Made by a program: the position numbers and the translations under genes
Notes under the pieces: model-generated
Database searches by the model: none
The model's input: only the letters and a program-made list of their open reading frames with translations
Told to the model about the DNA's origin: nothing
In this document: piece after piece, positions 10,258 through 22,709 of the stretch
Numbering within the stretch: position 1 is the first letter of the stretch
How the letters are laid out: every line of letters starts with the position of its first letter
Assembly: GCA_015039465.1 (NCBI GenBank)
Contig: MU130710.1
Location: forward strand, 1-64,000
Length of the DNA stretch: 64,000 nucleotides
From: Phlegmacium glaucopus
Taxonomy: Eukaryota; Basidiomycota; Agaricomycetes; Agaricales; Cortinariaceae
Reading direction: 5' to 3'

Positions 10258-13200
10258 CTAAGTAGACACTCCTCCTCGCATGGGATCGCGGCAGGTGATA
10301 CCCAAGAAAGTGCAAAGCCGAGTGAATTTGGCGGCGTCCAGTGGTTTCGTGAAGATATCAGCGATGTTATCCTTTGTGTTGATATAGGACAGGGTAATGT
10401 CACCTGACTGAATGTGTTCTCGCAGAAAGTGGTATTGGATGTCGAAGTGCTTGACCCTAGCATGGAAGGCTGGATCTTCAGACAGGGTAATGGCTGCGTT
10501 GTTATCGCATAGGATAGTGGTGGGGGAACTGGGTGGTAGCTGGATGCCGGACAATAAAGTTCGCAACCAAAGGGCTTCTTTTGCGGCCTCAAATGCTGCT
10601 GTATACTCTGCTTCACAGGTTGAGGTAGCAACAGTGCGTTGTCGTCGTGCCTGCCAACAGATTGGACCCGATCCTAATGTAAAACAATAACCACCGACGC
10701 TGCATCTGGTGTCTGGGCAGTTACCCCAGTCAGAGTCAGTGAAGCCAAGGAGTTTTATCTCATTGGTGCCCCCAAGGGTTAGTTGCATCGACCTAGTACC
10801 TTTTAGGTATTGTACTACCCATACAGCAGCGTTCCAATGGATGTACAAGTAGTTGTCGAGGAACTGAGACAACTGCTGTACAGCATAAGAGATGTCGGGG
10901 CGAGTTCCAACAGCTAGATAAATGAGGCAACCAACCAGGGAGCGGTAGGGAGTCTTTGCCAGTTGATCATTATCTAAAGGAGTCAGCAACGACTTATCTG
11001 GGCGACTGAGTTTTAGACCCGGGTCCATTGGTGTTGAAACCGGGTGGCTTTGGTTCTGACCGAACTGTTGTACGACTTTGTTGATAAGTGCCGTTTGGGA
11101 TAGGTGGATTGTTTTTGTTGTTCTGTCCCGTAGAATAGCTATACCAACACAGTATTTTGTGTCGCCAAGGTCTGATATCGTCCATAATGATTTCATTTGT
11201 GACTTGAAGTTCTCATTTTCAGATTGTGAGCTGGCTATTGAGAGAAAATCGTCAACATGGACAGCAGAGATTACTGTACCTGCCGATGTATTCCTGTAAT
11301 AGATGCATGATTCGCAAGATAAGCGGGTAAAGCCCCAAGTCATCATGGCGTCATTCATCATTTTATTCCATATCCTCCCACTTCGCTTCATCCCATACAA
11401 GCCTCGTTGTAGCATCCAAATGTACTCCTCCTTTCCGGTTTCTTCAAATCCAATGGGTTGCTCCATGTACTGGACCTCGTCATCGGGTAGTAAGCCGTAA
11501 AGAAAAGCTGTTTTCACATCGATTTGCTGGGCATCCCAGTCAAGTGTTGCCGCAAGGTGCAGAAGGATACGCCAAGATTCCATGCGTGCAGTTGGTGAGG
11601 TTGTGCTCGTATAATCTTTACCATAAATTTGTTCAAAACCTTTGAATACCAGACGTACTTTCCATCTAATAGGGAGACCGTCTGAGTTTCGTTTGAGCCT
11701 AAAAACAGGGTGGCCTTTTCAAATTTTTGTGGTGGAAGGTACCTGAGACTGATGGATGAGTTTGTATACTCCCATTTCTTTCAACGAAGCTAGTTCTTCA
11801 AGGTATCCTGCTTCCCACTGGGTACCATATGGGGACATTTTAGCTTCCTGCCAGGTTTTCGGCTCATCAAGATCAAAGTTGTCAAAATCTGCTTCAGGGA
11901 TTGTTGCTATGGCCGCTAATATTCGATCGGTCCTTTCTATTTCTGATTCATCAGGCGTGTCAAGCTTCAGATGGTCAAATACATCACATAGTTCTTTGAT
12001 CGCTTCATTCTCCCCCTGTAGTTCTTGTTCCGATTCATTTGATATAGAGTTATTTGAGTGAGTTGATTTGTTTTGGGTGAGCCTTTTGGCACTTTCTTTA
12101 GATTGTTGTATAGCGTTTTCAAGTCGGCTGGGACGTGTTATGCCAGTGGACGTATTGAGTTTCTTTTGTGCCAAGCGATAGGATCGTCTAGGTACGTCGG
12201 TGTTCAAATCAGCCACATGATTGTTCTGAGTATCATGATTGGTATCCACCGTCAGTGGTGTTTCAGGTGTATCGATGGATTCGTAATGGTCAGGTCTGTT
12301 TTTGTTTGATGGTCGAACTTCATCTTCTGATTGAATAGGGTCCTCATGATCAGGTGTACTTTCTGGTGTTGAGGTCGGAACAGGTAGTCCTGTAGGAATT
12401 GTCTGTATATGGCCTTCATGTGACTCAATAAATCGGACATGGTAGGAACTGACAACTTGTCTGGTGGAGCGATGGTAGCAGCGGTAGCTTTTGGCATTAA
12501 GGTCATAACCAATTAGTACACATTCAACGGAATGTTTGTAGATTTTTGGGTTGTTACAATTTAGTATTAGTGTGAAGACTTTGCATCCGATTTTGCGCAT
12601 GTAGGAATAGTCAGGTTTTCGGCCATGCCACTTCTCGTATGGGGTACTATCACCTAGAGAGTGGGTGATCGTCTTCGCATGTAGGTGTGATGCTGTTAGG
12701 TATAGTTCATCCCATAGGAAAGGGGGTAGGTTGGCATGGATTGGCATGGTGCGTGCCTTGCCCATCAGAGTCTGATGCATACGTTCTACCCGTCCAATGT
12801 GGGCTGAAGTGATGGTGCAGTGAACTCGTGTTGTGTCCCTCGCGATTCGATCCATTGCTTCATTTCTTCAGTTTTTAATTCACCGTTATCTGTTCTGTAT
12901 TTCCCTACTGATAGCCCTGTTTCTCTTTCTCTGGCAATCTCCCATGCTTTTAGATACTGAAAAGCTTCATCTTTTGATTTCAAAAGGATAGACCATGGAT
13001 AACATGAATAGTCATCAACAATATTCATAACATATTTGTTACCCGTTCGTGATTCCACTGCCATGGGCCCAGTTAAGTCCACCCATACTATTTCTAGCCT
13101 TTTAGTTGCTTTTCTTTCCTCCTTTCGTATTTTGGGAACTGGCGTCTTCATCTGTTTCCCAAGAATACATGAGTCACACTTTGGTGGTGTAGTAGTAAGG

Positions 13201-14933
13201 GAGATGGGCATACCGTCAATCATGCCCTTTCTTGCCATATTAGCAATGGCTTGAAAGTTTGCATGACCTAGACGACGATGCCATGTCTCGAGATTTGGGG
13301 AATGAGTGATCAAATAAGCGGCTTTGTTTGGTGGAGCATAGATGTTAAGCGCGTAGAGATTCTTTCCATGGACCAAGGATCCATACGCCATCGTCTTTCC
13401 AGATGTGCGATTGGTTATCCAACATGTGAGATGGTCGAAGTGAACTAGCACATTGGAATCTTTGGTGACTGATGACACTGAAATTAATTGTACGGTAGAG
13501 TTTGGTATGTATAGTGCATTCTTGAGCCATAGATACAAATTCTTTGCTACTGGTATCTTGATGTTCCCAATTCCAATTGCTTCGATGACGGAGCCACCTA
13601 TTCCTTTTACCTTATGGGAGAAAGGTCGAAGGTTGATGAAGTCACCTTTGACTGGGCTGATTGCCGAGCTTGCACCTGAGTCTAGAAAGAAGGGGTTGCT
13701 GATGGCAGAGTGAGTGAATGTGGATGCGGTTGTGGTGTCGACACTCTTTGTTGAGTAGTCGTTCCAGTTGATACTAACTTTGTATTCTTTGTCAGACTCA
13801 ATGTCATATTGCTCCTCCTGAATCGCTGCCATGAAACCGTGGTATTCAATATCATCAGCGGGGAGCTGCTCAGGTTCCATGGATGCGATTCTGGCAAATT
13901 CCCTGGCAGTAGGATGGGTCTCAGTTAAGGGAGTGAGCAATGAGGTATCGGTGTACATGAGGTAGGAACGTCCATCGGTCCCTCGAACAGATACCTGGAC
14001 ATGAGGAGAAGAGCTGGAAGCAGACGCAAGGGAAATATGGGGTTTGGACTCTTTGTCCCTTTGCCGGGCCTCCTTCAACTCCTCAATTGTCTTTCCGGCC
14101 ATCCCTCCATTCGGACGGATGCACCATGGGGCAGTATGTCCAGGGCATTTGCAGTTTGCGCAGATGACAGGGGCTTTGCCTTTTTGGGTAGCTTGGGCAG
14201 CTAAAGCGACCGTGATGTCGCCCTTTGGAGCCCGTTGTTTATCTCCCATCAGCATCTGATATTCCTGTTCTAGGAAGTCCACGAGATTATCAACAGTGTA
14301 AGGGGAAGAGATGGTGGAGGCACGGAGGTCTCTCTGGATAATGGCACGGGAGTGGTCAAGGCCAGCTCCAAGTGCTTGGAGAACGATGATGGATATGAAT
14401 GTTTCTTTGTTGATGCCACCTTGCATACGGAATGCCCGACGTAAGTCATCTCGTAGTTGTCGGACTTTCACCATCATCTGATCGTCATGGTCGATGCGAG
14501 TAGTGAGAGCGCTTTGGATCAGGTTCGCCTGCTTTATAGGTCCCTCCTCGAGATGGTAAGATTCCAATTTTTCCCAGGTCTCCTTAGCACTAGTGAATGT
14601 GGATATGAGGTCTCTCTCAGTGGGAGAAAGACTGGATCATAGGAAACCTTGGACAGATCGGTCATTGGACACCCAGTTGCGGTGTGCATTCGGCTGAAGA
14701 TCCAACGGGGGTGCTTTGGAGATGTCGTCAGTTAGGTGAGAGCCGAGACCAGCCATGTCGAGGAGATCCAAAATTTTGGAGCTCCACCTCTTCCAATTTC
14801 CCCCATCCTTGTCAAGTCGATCGCCGTTGAAGGTGAAAGATATAGTCTCTTTTGTCACGATGGGTTTGGAGGCGTCGGCAAGTGTAAGAGGGTTTGGAGG
14901 GGAAGAGGACTGGTTCTCAGGGGGAACGGTCAT
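10258..14933 (-). pseudogene. copia Gag-Pol polyprotein, interrupted
   Basis: The order on the minus strand is Gag (from MTVPPENQSSS at 14933), a CCHC knuckle CANCKCPGHTAPWC near 14140, protease with FFLDSGASS near 13680, GAG-pre-integrase ETWHRRLGHANF, integrase VDLTGPM and YRTDNGEL, reverse transcriptase DVKTAFLYG and VHVDDFL, and RNase H FTDSDW, ending at TAG 10258-10260. Breaks: TGA in gag at 14637-14639, an apparent 1-nt deletion in integrase near 12811-12814, and TGA before RT at 11719-11721. Both TGAs are in frame with the flanking coding parts and sit where Arg (CGA) is expected. The last frame, RT to the end, is intact. Confidence 0.93.
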
Positions 14934-15044
14934 AGTTGTAGAGAGGAAAAAAATATTGTTGCCAGAAGGAAAAAGAAATAATCCCGATATTTGTTTTGCA
15001 GAAAAAATTTCTATGTCACGTCTTGTATAAAGTGTGATGCGAAA

Positions 15045-15055
15045 GGCCCATAACC
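15045..15055 (-). other. Primer-binding site, complementary to initiator tRNA anticodon arm
   Basis: Next to the 5' LTR the element-sense strand reads GGTTATGGGCC. This is complementary to GGCCCATAACC, the anticodon-loop region of initiator tRNA-Met (anticodon CAU). Drosophila copia primes from such a half-tRNA rather than from the tRNA 3' end. Confidence 0.75.
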
Positions 15056-15332
15056 TGTAGAAATCTAAACTGCTTAGTGGTAGATTATTTATAAACATGC
15101 TTCAATTAAGCTATATAGTGATTTAAGATCACAAGACTAGGCAACAGTAAGTAAGGTAAGATAGGGGAAGAGTTTTGTGGATTGCTCACCTCAGCCACGG
15201 TATAACGGACTGAGGTGAAGCAGTGAATCTACATAGTATATATACATTTATGAACAATGATAGTGGCCTGCTGTGCCACTATCCATACTTAGTCTTCAAT
15301 GGCCCTCTGGTTCATTTATCCAAATATCAACA
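15056..15332 (-). repeat. 5' LTR of the copia element (277 bp)
   Basis: It starts TGTAGAAATCTAAACTGC and ends AATATCAACA. Apart from the 67-bp indel, it differs from the other LTR at five positions by hand alignment, all C/T or G/A. Confidence 0.95.
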
Positions 15333-18300
15333 GTTGGCAGATGGTACCAAGGATTTAGAGGCTGCACATGCAATCTTGCTGAAGATGAAGTTGCGTGATG
15401 GGACAATTGCGGCCGAGTTTGAACATATTGGGAGAGGCAAGGTCACCTATTTGCACCGTCAGCATACTTCAACCGAAGCAAGGTAAGAAACATATCTTTA
15501 AGCAACCTTTTTCCACCTGACTTCCTGTGCCATTCATAGGGCCAAAATTGTCTGTTGGGTGTCAGAGAATAAATGACCATTCAAAACTGTAACTGATCGT
15601 GGTTTCCGCAGCATTATGAAGACTGGAAGGCCAGCATACCACATTCCCTCTGCTGAAACTGTCTCCTGTGACGTATGGAACGTGTTCATTTATGTCCAAA
15701 AACACGTTGCAAAGATCTTACAAGTCAGTACCATGATATGTGTATTCCTCATCGTAAACTCACCTTCAAGGCTCAACCACTGCAGGAACACAAAGGGGCA
15801 CTGAACTTTGCAACCAATACATGGACATCCCCAAATCACAAGGCATACATGGCGGTTACAGTCCATTTTGAAAATGAAGGGGTGCCCATGGAAATGCTTC
15901 TTGACATCGTGGAACTTGCATGCTCACATTATGGCTTCAATTTGGCAGCTGTGTTTGCAAAGATCCTTAAAGATTTTGGGATTAGCGACAAGGTGAGCAA
16001 GTTATCTTGTGGAGAGGGTGTAATTGACTCACTGGATATGTGTAGATCCTCTCAATTACCTGTGACAATGCATCAAACAACGACACAATGATTGAAGAAC
16101 TCGCCCATTTGCTTGACAACTTCCCAGGTCCTGCAAATCAAACTCGGTGTTTCTTGCACATATTAAACCTGGTGGTGAAGAGCATCATTCAACAATTTGA
16201 CTTACCCAAATCCAAGAAAGCATCAGATGTCGGGGATGAGGACAATACTATGCTGGATGCAGCTACAATTGAGCTTTTGAAGCTCGCTGGTGATATTGAC
16301 CTGGAAGAAGACATAACGGCAAGTGCTGGTGATGGGGATGATTCTGATTCTGTAGAAGATGATGATGATGAGGGGTGGATAGATGAACATAATGAGATGA
16401 CAGGAGCCGAGTTGAATGAGCTGGCGATAAGTGTTCAACCTGTCAGGTTATTGTTGACCAAGGTAAGAAATCAATTACATAATATTTCATTATCTCATTC
16501 TCCTTTCAGCTGCGAAAGGTTGCGTTCGCTATAAAATACTCGACAACCATTATCTTACCACAATGGTTTTTGATCCTCAACAATCTCAAACTTGCCAAGC
16601 GTATGATACCCCATGATGTGACAACTCGCTGGAATTCAACATTCAACATGCTCAACTTTGCCATCGAGCATATTGCAGCAATCAGCACAATCACTGGGGA
16701 TCATGATATGAAGTTGAGGCAGTATGAGCTCAGCAAAGACAACTGGAATTTTGCACACCAGCTTCAGGATGTTCTCAAGGTATGATGTCATTCTCAATTT
16801 CTATCTGCCCTACTCACTTGTTATATAGATATTCAAGGACACAACTTTATTCTTTTCCTGAGGGACACCCAGCATTGCCTCTGTCATCCCCGCCATGGAT
16901 CACATTGATGAACACCTTGCTATGGCTGCCATCAACAACAAATACCCTCTCGCAATCAAGGCTGCCCTCGCAATTGGCAAAAAAACTCTTAACTGGTACT
17001 ACAACAAAACAGATCACTCTGAGGTGTTCAGGATCGCAATGGGTACAACTTTTCTTACAGTTTTAATGTTGTTTCTCATCTATTGCTAGTATTGCACCCT
17101 TGTCACAAGCTCCAATACTTCAAGAATGCAGGATGGCAGGATGACTGGATTGAGCAGGTGGAGGAGATTGTCTGTACAGAATTTGATCTATCATACAGAT
17201 CCCCAGACCCAAGTTGGGCAACCTTGCAGGAGACTCAACTTTCTAAAGCAGAAGTACGTGTTTCAAACTGTCATCCTATATAAAAGTCTCACTGTTTACT
17301 ATATATAGACTGCACCACCCAAGTCATCCATAAACATCTTCAATAATCTGCCCTTCCTTCAAGCACCCAGACCAGCAGAGTTGTGTAGCGAATTGGATAG
17401 ATATCTGGGCACTGATCCCAAGCACGTCACCGATGCCCTAGCTGGTGGTATGAGCACAAACATGTGTACCCTTGTCTTCATCGGATGGCACTAGATTACT
17501 TATTGATCCCAGGTACATTCTTAAATCCCAATTTCAGAAAATTTCTTGACCATCAATTTATTTTAGCAACATCAGTTGACGTTGAACGTACTCTCAGCCA
17601 AGGCCAACTTCTCCTGTCGCACATACATAACCAGCTCTCTGTTCAGTTGACGCGGGCCTGTTATGTCTTGGTATCTGGAGTGAGATGAGCTATGTGAGGG
17701 ACAAGGACGTGAAGGTGGCCACTGTGTTACCTGAAGTGGGCTCAGATGAGGAGGAAGACAACTTGGGTGATGATTGGGATGCTATCTAGTGTACATTAGA
17801 TAGGTTTTTTTCTGTTACAGTCGCTTTTAATGTGAACCCGTGTTTCAATCCTGTATGGGTTTTGATACCCGTGGGTTATACCCAACCCATGACCTGTACC
17901 TATCAAAACCCGTACCCTTGTGTATGGGTACGGGTTTTAATGGGTATGGGCACGGGTTGCCCTGAAAAACCCCAGGGTAGCCCATGACATTCCCTAACAA
18001 AGAACACCTAGTGCTGAATAGTGATTATCAAAAGTCACGAATGATAAATCAGAAGCAGCATAAACATGGCCACAGTGGGCCACTGTAGACAGCAACAACA
18101 GCAAGTAGCTCACATGCAAAAAATGTATAGTCAGTCTCGGCAACCAGCTAACACTCCTTACTACATTGGTACATTGTACTCGTTCCTCGTTCATCTACCT
18201 CCACCTTATTTTCCCTTAATTCATGGCTGAGGCTTTTGCTGATGATGTTGAAGCCTCAACCATTGTCATATATTCTGTACAAACAATGTGATGAGTCAGC

Positions 18301-20301
18301 ACCCTCAGTTCGTTTTTGGTTGATGGGTCTTCTTTTCCTGAATAGTGAGAAACATGTGGGATAAAATGGACGCTAAAACAGCATTACAAAATAAGGCCTT
18401 ATAGAAGGTGCAAAACATTGTGAACATGCCTTTTTGTCAACAATCTGATCGCTTCACAAGACTGTTTTTCAATATCTTCAATAGTACAAACCGGCTCCTG
18501 GAACTTGTTCAGACATTGCCTGGCAAAGTCAAGTGCAAGTTCCCATTGTTCAGTTGATTTACAAGGACCAGAACGAGTCTGTCGGCCAGAAGTCTTACAC
18601 AACCATCAGTGTCATGAGCACAACTTGTTTCCTTCTGGCTTACATTGTCATCAGTGCAATTGCACAACAGTTGCTGAGCAGGTGAGGAACCACCGAACCA
18701 GTCTGGGGAGGTATTAGAGACTTTGCCATAAGGTCTGAGAACAACAAACTAACAGGTGACTCAGGTGGCCTCTCATGACTTGCTTTGACAGAGGCAGCAA
18801 GACCTTCCACATAGGCAAATAGAACCACGGTAAATACTTTATTTGTCACTATGGAATAAAATTAGCCTTCAGAAAGCCAAATGGGAAAACCACATGCCAT
18901 GTATCATATCTGCCATGAACATTTCTCTTGTGGTGCTTACGTGCAGCGTCTCATCAAAGGCAAACTTCCTTTGGCTTTGATCATATGAGTAAAAATGAAA
19001 GGTCTGGAGGTCAGTAAGTAAACCATGAACATGCAGGCTTTCATATTGGGCATTCTTGTTCATTTCAGCAGCTGCTGTATACAAGCTCAGCATAACTCAA
19101 GAACAAGAATTCAGGCTTACAAAGTAGCTCAAGGAATAGTTGTGCAACATTGTCCTTCCCTTGGTAAGCCAGCTTCATTTCAACCACAAAGAAAAGAATA
19201 CCCCCAATCATGAATAGCTGTATCAAGTCTCTGTCAGAAAGTTGACATATATTGAGCAATACACCCACCTCATGCTTGACCTCACCTCTGCTAGAGTAAG
19301 CTGTTGGCATCATTGGGTGCTCCGGCTTATCAATAATCCGACCTTGGAATAATCCGACAATTGGGATAATGTACTTGGTGTAATGTGAGCACACAAAAGT
19401 ATCCTTATAGTTGGACATACTGCATCAAAGACTCTAACTCGCACCTCTTCCCTTTCCTGAGAAACTAGTTCTTGATAGACGTCTTGGATGTGCCATGCCA
19501 TCTTGGTGGTAGTCTCATGAAAAGACGGGGGGAGAAGAACAGGATCAATCGAGAAGGAGTCAAATTTGGTCATTGTAAGATCAACAGGGAGATTGAAGGT
19601 GGGTGCAAGTTCACTCCATTTTGCATACGAGAAGGATGGCAGGCCTAATCTAGTCTCTCGTAGACAGCTTTGATATATGTGATGTGACATGAGTTATAGA
19701 TCATGATATATGAAGTCTGTTGTTTACTGCGCCCCCAAACCCGTGCTAGAAAATGTTTATGTAATCTTTGGACTTCAAAATCATCTTCATCTCCTCTGAG
19801 TGCGATAATTGAAGTGTCTTTTCACCTGTTTTCAGAGAGAAAGTATTTCTATTGGATCCTTAAATGTATTATATATATAATTTAGGAGTATCTGAGGCGA
19901 TGTGGATGCTTTCACGAAAATTAGGTGCATGTCAAGTTGAGCTCCAAATCATGTGCACCACTTTTGGCTTGATTTCCTACTGACGAGGAAGTCACATAAA
20001 CACCCATCCTCCCAGCCCCAAATTTTAATTTATATGGTGCCTAAGCTAAATATAACAACTTTCACACTACAGTCGAACCCCTCTTAACCCATACCCCTTG
20101 GTGGAAGGCCCAGGCTATGGGTTATGACCAGTCATGGGTTTAGAGGGGTATGCTAAAAATAGACTCGAAAAAATCCGAAAAAAATCAGGAAAAAATTCAA
20201 CGGTACAGAACAGTGCTAAATTATACTACGGATGTCACTTTAGGATAGTTTGAACAGTAAAATCTATAATCTCTGAAAAAAATTAGTTAAAACAGTATCT
20301 T

Positions 20302-20619
20302 TCAAACTGTACGTTTCCGTTTTTTTCCTGCAACCTTCACTAAGTCACCTGCCCATTCCCTCAGCTTATTCACAATCCCTTTTCGAGCTTCATCCAAGCA
20401 TTCAAGTTCTCGGTTGTAGTCAGAGGCTGACTCCAGAATGTTGAGAATATGTTCTTCGTCAATAGTGTTGGCTTCATTATCCAGCCACTGTTCGTCTAAT
20501 GACGGAATAGTCTCTTGCCTACTAGCTAGCTTTGTGTCAAGTTCCTTTTTCCGAGTCTTGATGGTCTTTTTAAATTTAGCCAACCCATTCTTAAGAATTT
20601 CAAGTGGTTTAGAAGCCAT
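20302..20619 (-). CDS. 105-residue charged protein carried by the pogo-like element
   Basis: It is a single exon with an ATG just inside the right part of the element's left arm and a stop 230 bp from the terminus. The product begins MASKPLEILKNGLAKFKKTI, has an acidic middle (SLDEQWLDNEANTIDEEHIL), a helical ASDYNRELECLDEARKG segment and a basic tail (KVAGKKRKRTV) like a nuclear signal. There is no DDE catalytic motif. I have the impression that similar stand-alone proteins are widespread in Agaricomycetes, but this is from memory. It may be a DNA-binding or accessory factor, or the remnant of a larger transposase. Confidence 0.6.
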   Translation of the reverse strand: MASKPLEILKNGLAKFKKTIKTRKKELDTKLASRQETIPSLDEQWLDNEANTIDEEHILNILESASDYNRELECLDEARKGIVNKLREWAGDLVKVAGKKRKRTV

Positions 20620-20776
20620 ATAACTTATGGGTTGGGGGTAAAAAATAAATTTGTAAGTGCATTTTCAAGCTATTCAGTAGGTGCAGTGGCACATCATGAC
20701 TCCTAGACAGTTATATTCATTTCAGCATGGTGGCGCATCACCAATGAACTAATTCTTTGACTGTATGACTAAGGAA

Positions 20777-22709
20777 TAGTGATGGTCAAGGGTAACCCCA
20801 GGGTGGAATTAGGCTGACCCTTACCCTTACCCTCCAAAAACCCTTACCCTTGGCTGAGGGTAAGGGTTTTGGAGGGTAAGGGTAAGGGTTTCTGAGGGGT
20901 TGGAGGGTAAGAAACCCCAGCAGGGTTTAGTGCAAGGGTTTGGTCCAAATCCTTCCTCAAGCTTTGTAATCCAAAGGAGCCTTCAGAGTAGCTATTATTT
21001 AAAACATGTTCAGGGTGGTTAAAGGTGTTTAGCAATAGATTTTAAATGAAATAGAGAGGGTTTGACTAGTATTTTAAGCTACTGATTGTTGTGAAAGCAG
21101 TGAGGCCTCTTTAGATTGCTTTTTCTCTGATTTAAAGTCAATTTTATAGATACACAACAGTTAGATCACAGGGGTCGACTGCGTCGACATGAAACCTTGC
21201 TGCATTTCTAATCACTTTGATATTAGTTCACATGTCATCATACTGCTGAGTGTAGCTATTGTAATCAGACTACAATATATATAAAAATGAAATGAAAGAA
21301 TGAAAAGTTTTGAATACAAGTCGGCAGCCATTCCATGCATGAAGTTGGCTTGGACGCTTACACAACATGATACGCTAAGGAGTTCTAATCCCACTGAAAG
21401 ATTTGTATATGGGTCAGTAGCCATTTGATGGACGAAGTTAGATTGGGTACGCTCACCATTTATTCTGCCTTTTCTTTTTCTTAAGTGGTCCTTCAATGAT
21501 TGAGGATTCTCCCTCAGTTGCGGTAGCATCTTCATCCTCATCAATAGCTCTTTTTTTCCCTTCTGCCTTCAACAACGCGCAGGAGGCAACATCTTCCTGA
21601 GTGAGAACTTGTCCAGACGTAGAACTTGAGTGATTCGTTTCAGTACTGACACTGCTGGCGAGTTCAACTTTTGATGCACCTGCAACGAATTCAGGCTTGA
21701 TGGCAGATTCGAATTGGTGTGGTGAAGTGGGCCGAGAAGTCAATTGATGCTTATACTGACTGCATCATCCGTCAGGCTGGAGACAGCGAGGCCGAAAGGT
21801 TTGAGCAGCACTGGTGACGGACAAATCTACAATATTTCATGGTCAACATCAATTATATCAGGAGATTTGGTTGGATGTACCCAAAGTTTGGATCAAGCAA
21901 AAAGAAAAAGATGGCGCGGTGATGATGTGCAAGGCTCGTGCAGTTTACAGATTTGATAAGGCAATCAATTTGAAAGGGTGAAGTGGGACGGGCATTCCAT
22001 TTATCAGTATGGAAGTTATTGGGGATGTTTACATCAACCCAAAGTCCAAGCAATGTCCAAGAGGGCACGATGTTGGGATATTTGGGAGGAGCAATCGGAA
22101 GGTAGAAGGACATTGTTAAATGGGGGGCAGCGTGTTGAGGCAATTCAAAGATAGAGAGAGAGAGAGGCTGAGGTTGTTTTTTTGTGCGTCGTCATGACTT
22201 TTGCGATTCGTCCTGAGTATGGACAAAGTGTACATTCGGAATTATGAGGTGAACGCATAGAGTGTATTGGTGGTCGCACATGAAGGAGGGAAGGGGTCGT
22301 TGGTTGGGCTACATTGTAAATGGATTTAGAACCGTGCCTTCCATCGCACAGTTTGCCAGCTGAATATAGCCGATGAACGAATTCTGTGGGGGGGGGCAAA
22401 CAAGTACAAAAGGATGTTATCAACTTTTCGGTACTTTTAGAAGGTTGAGCCATGAACGAAATCGTATTGTATTTGTTTGTGTTAGTTCATGACGGTGCAA
22501 AACAATAAATGTGTAATTTAGACCCGGCGGAAACCTTGCTTTACAGCAAGGTAACTCTGATATCAGAGAAATAAAAATTCCCAAAAATACCCTGACCCCT
22601 CCAGAAGGGTAAGGGTTTTTCAAGGGTCAAAAAATCTGTACCCTGACCCTGACCCTCCTTACCCTTACCCTTGTACCCCAGGGGTTTCTCAAACCCCTGC
22701 CCATCACTA
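20777..22709. mobile_element. hAT element, probably non-autonomous (1.93 kb), nested in the pogo-like element
   Basis: The ends are TAGTGATGGTCAAGGGT at the left and its near complement ending CCATCACTA at the right. A perfect 8-bp duplication CTAAGGAA lies at 20769-20776 and 22710-22717. Subterminal AGGGTAAGGGTT repeats lie at both ends in opposite orientation. Internal minus-strand frames (21453-21743 with an acidic then Lys-rich tail KKKKRQNKW; 22145-22453) match no transposase I recognise and could be captured host sequence. Confidence 0.92.

Larger units (their letters stand above)
9897..15332 (-). mobile_element. Ty1/copia LTR retrotransposon, complete but decayed
   Basis: It runs from TGTAG at the left LTR to CAACA at the right LTR and is flanked by the 5-bp duplication GTTGG (9892-9896 and 15333-15337). 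Coding is on the minus strand, so the right LTR is the 5' LTR. Both LTRs, primer-binding site, polypurine tract, gag, protease, integrase, RT and RNase H are present in copia order. It is inserted in the hAT transposase gene. Confidence 0.96.
9032..17789 (+). pseudogene. hAT transposase, decayed
   Basis: The N-terminal part (from MLTDSPEASG) is Lys/Thr/acid-rich with an internal duplication. A BED-type zinc-finger remnant lies near 9700-9885 (IFECAAGRCQ ... LCRHATKCWG) and is interrupted by the copia element. After 15338 come the core exons: SIMKTGRPAYHIPSAET, ATNTWTSPNHKAYMAV, CFLHILNLVVKSI, RMIPHDVTTRWNSTFNML, LHPCHKLQYFKNAGW and the dimerisation segment SVDVERTLSQGQLLLSHIHN, ending GDDWDAI at TAG 17787-17789. 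Damage seen: TGA at 9809-9811 and 15574-15576, a frame change near 9245, and apparent 1-nt losses near 17442 and 17657. Confidence 0.9.
8726..17996 (+). mobile_element. hAT transposon, split by a copia element
   Basis: The ends are TAGGGAATGTCA at 8726 and TGACATTCCCTA at 17985-17996. The flanks are identical 8-bp duplications ACAAAGAA at 8718-8725 and 17997-18004. Subterminal regions at both ends carry repeats of GGGTACGGGTT and its complement. Without the copia insertion and its duplication the element is about 3.83 kb, a normal size for an autonomous hAT. The transposase inside is broken. Confidence 0.95.

Noticed and set aside
10207..12512. Plus-strand frames across the copia element
   Set aside because: They are antisense to clearly recognised Pol domains.
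11719..14639. In-frame TGA in copia as programmed readthrough or recoding
   Set aside because: There are two TGAs plus a frameshift, and the hAT host carries the same type of TGA. Common CpG decay is simpler.
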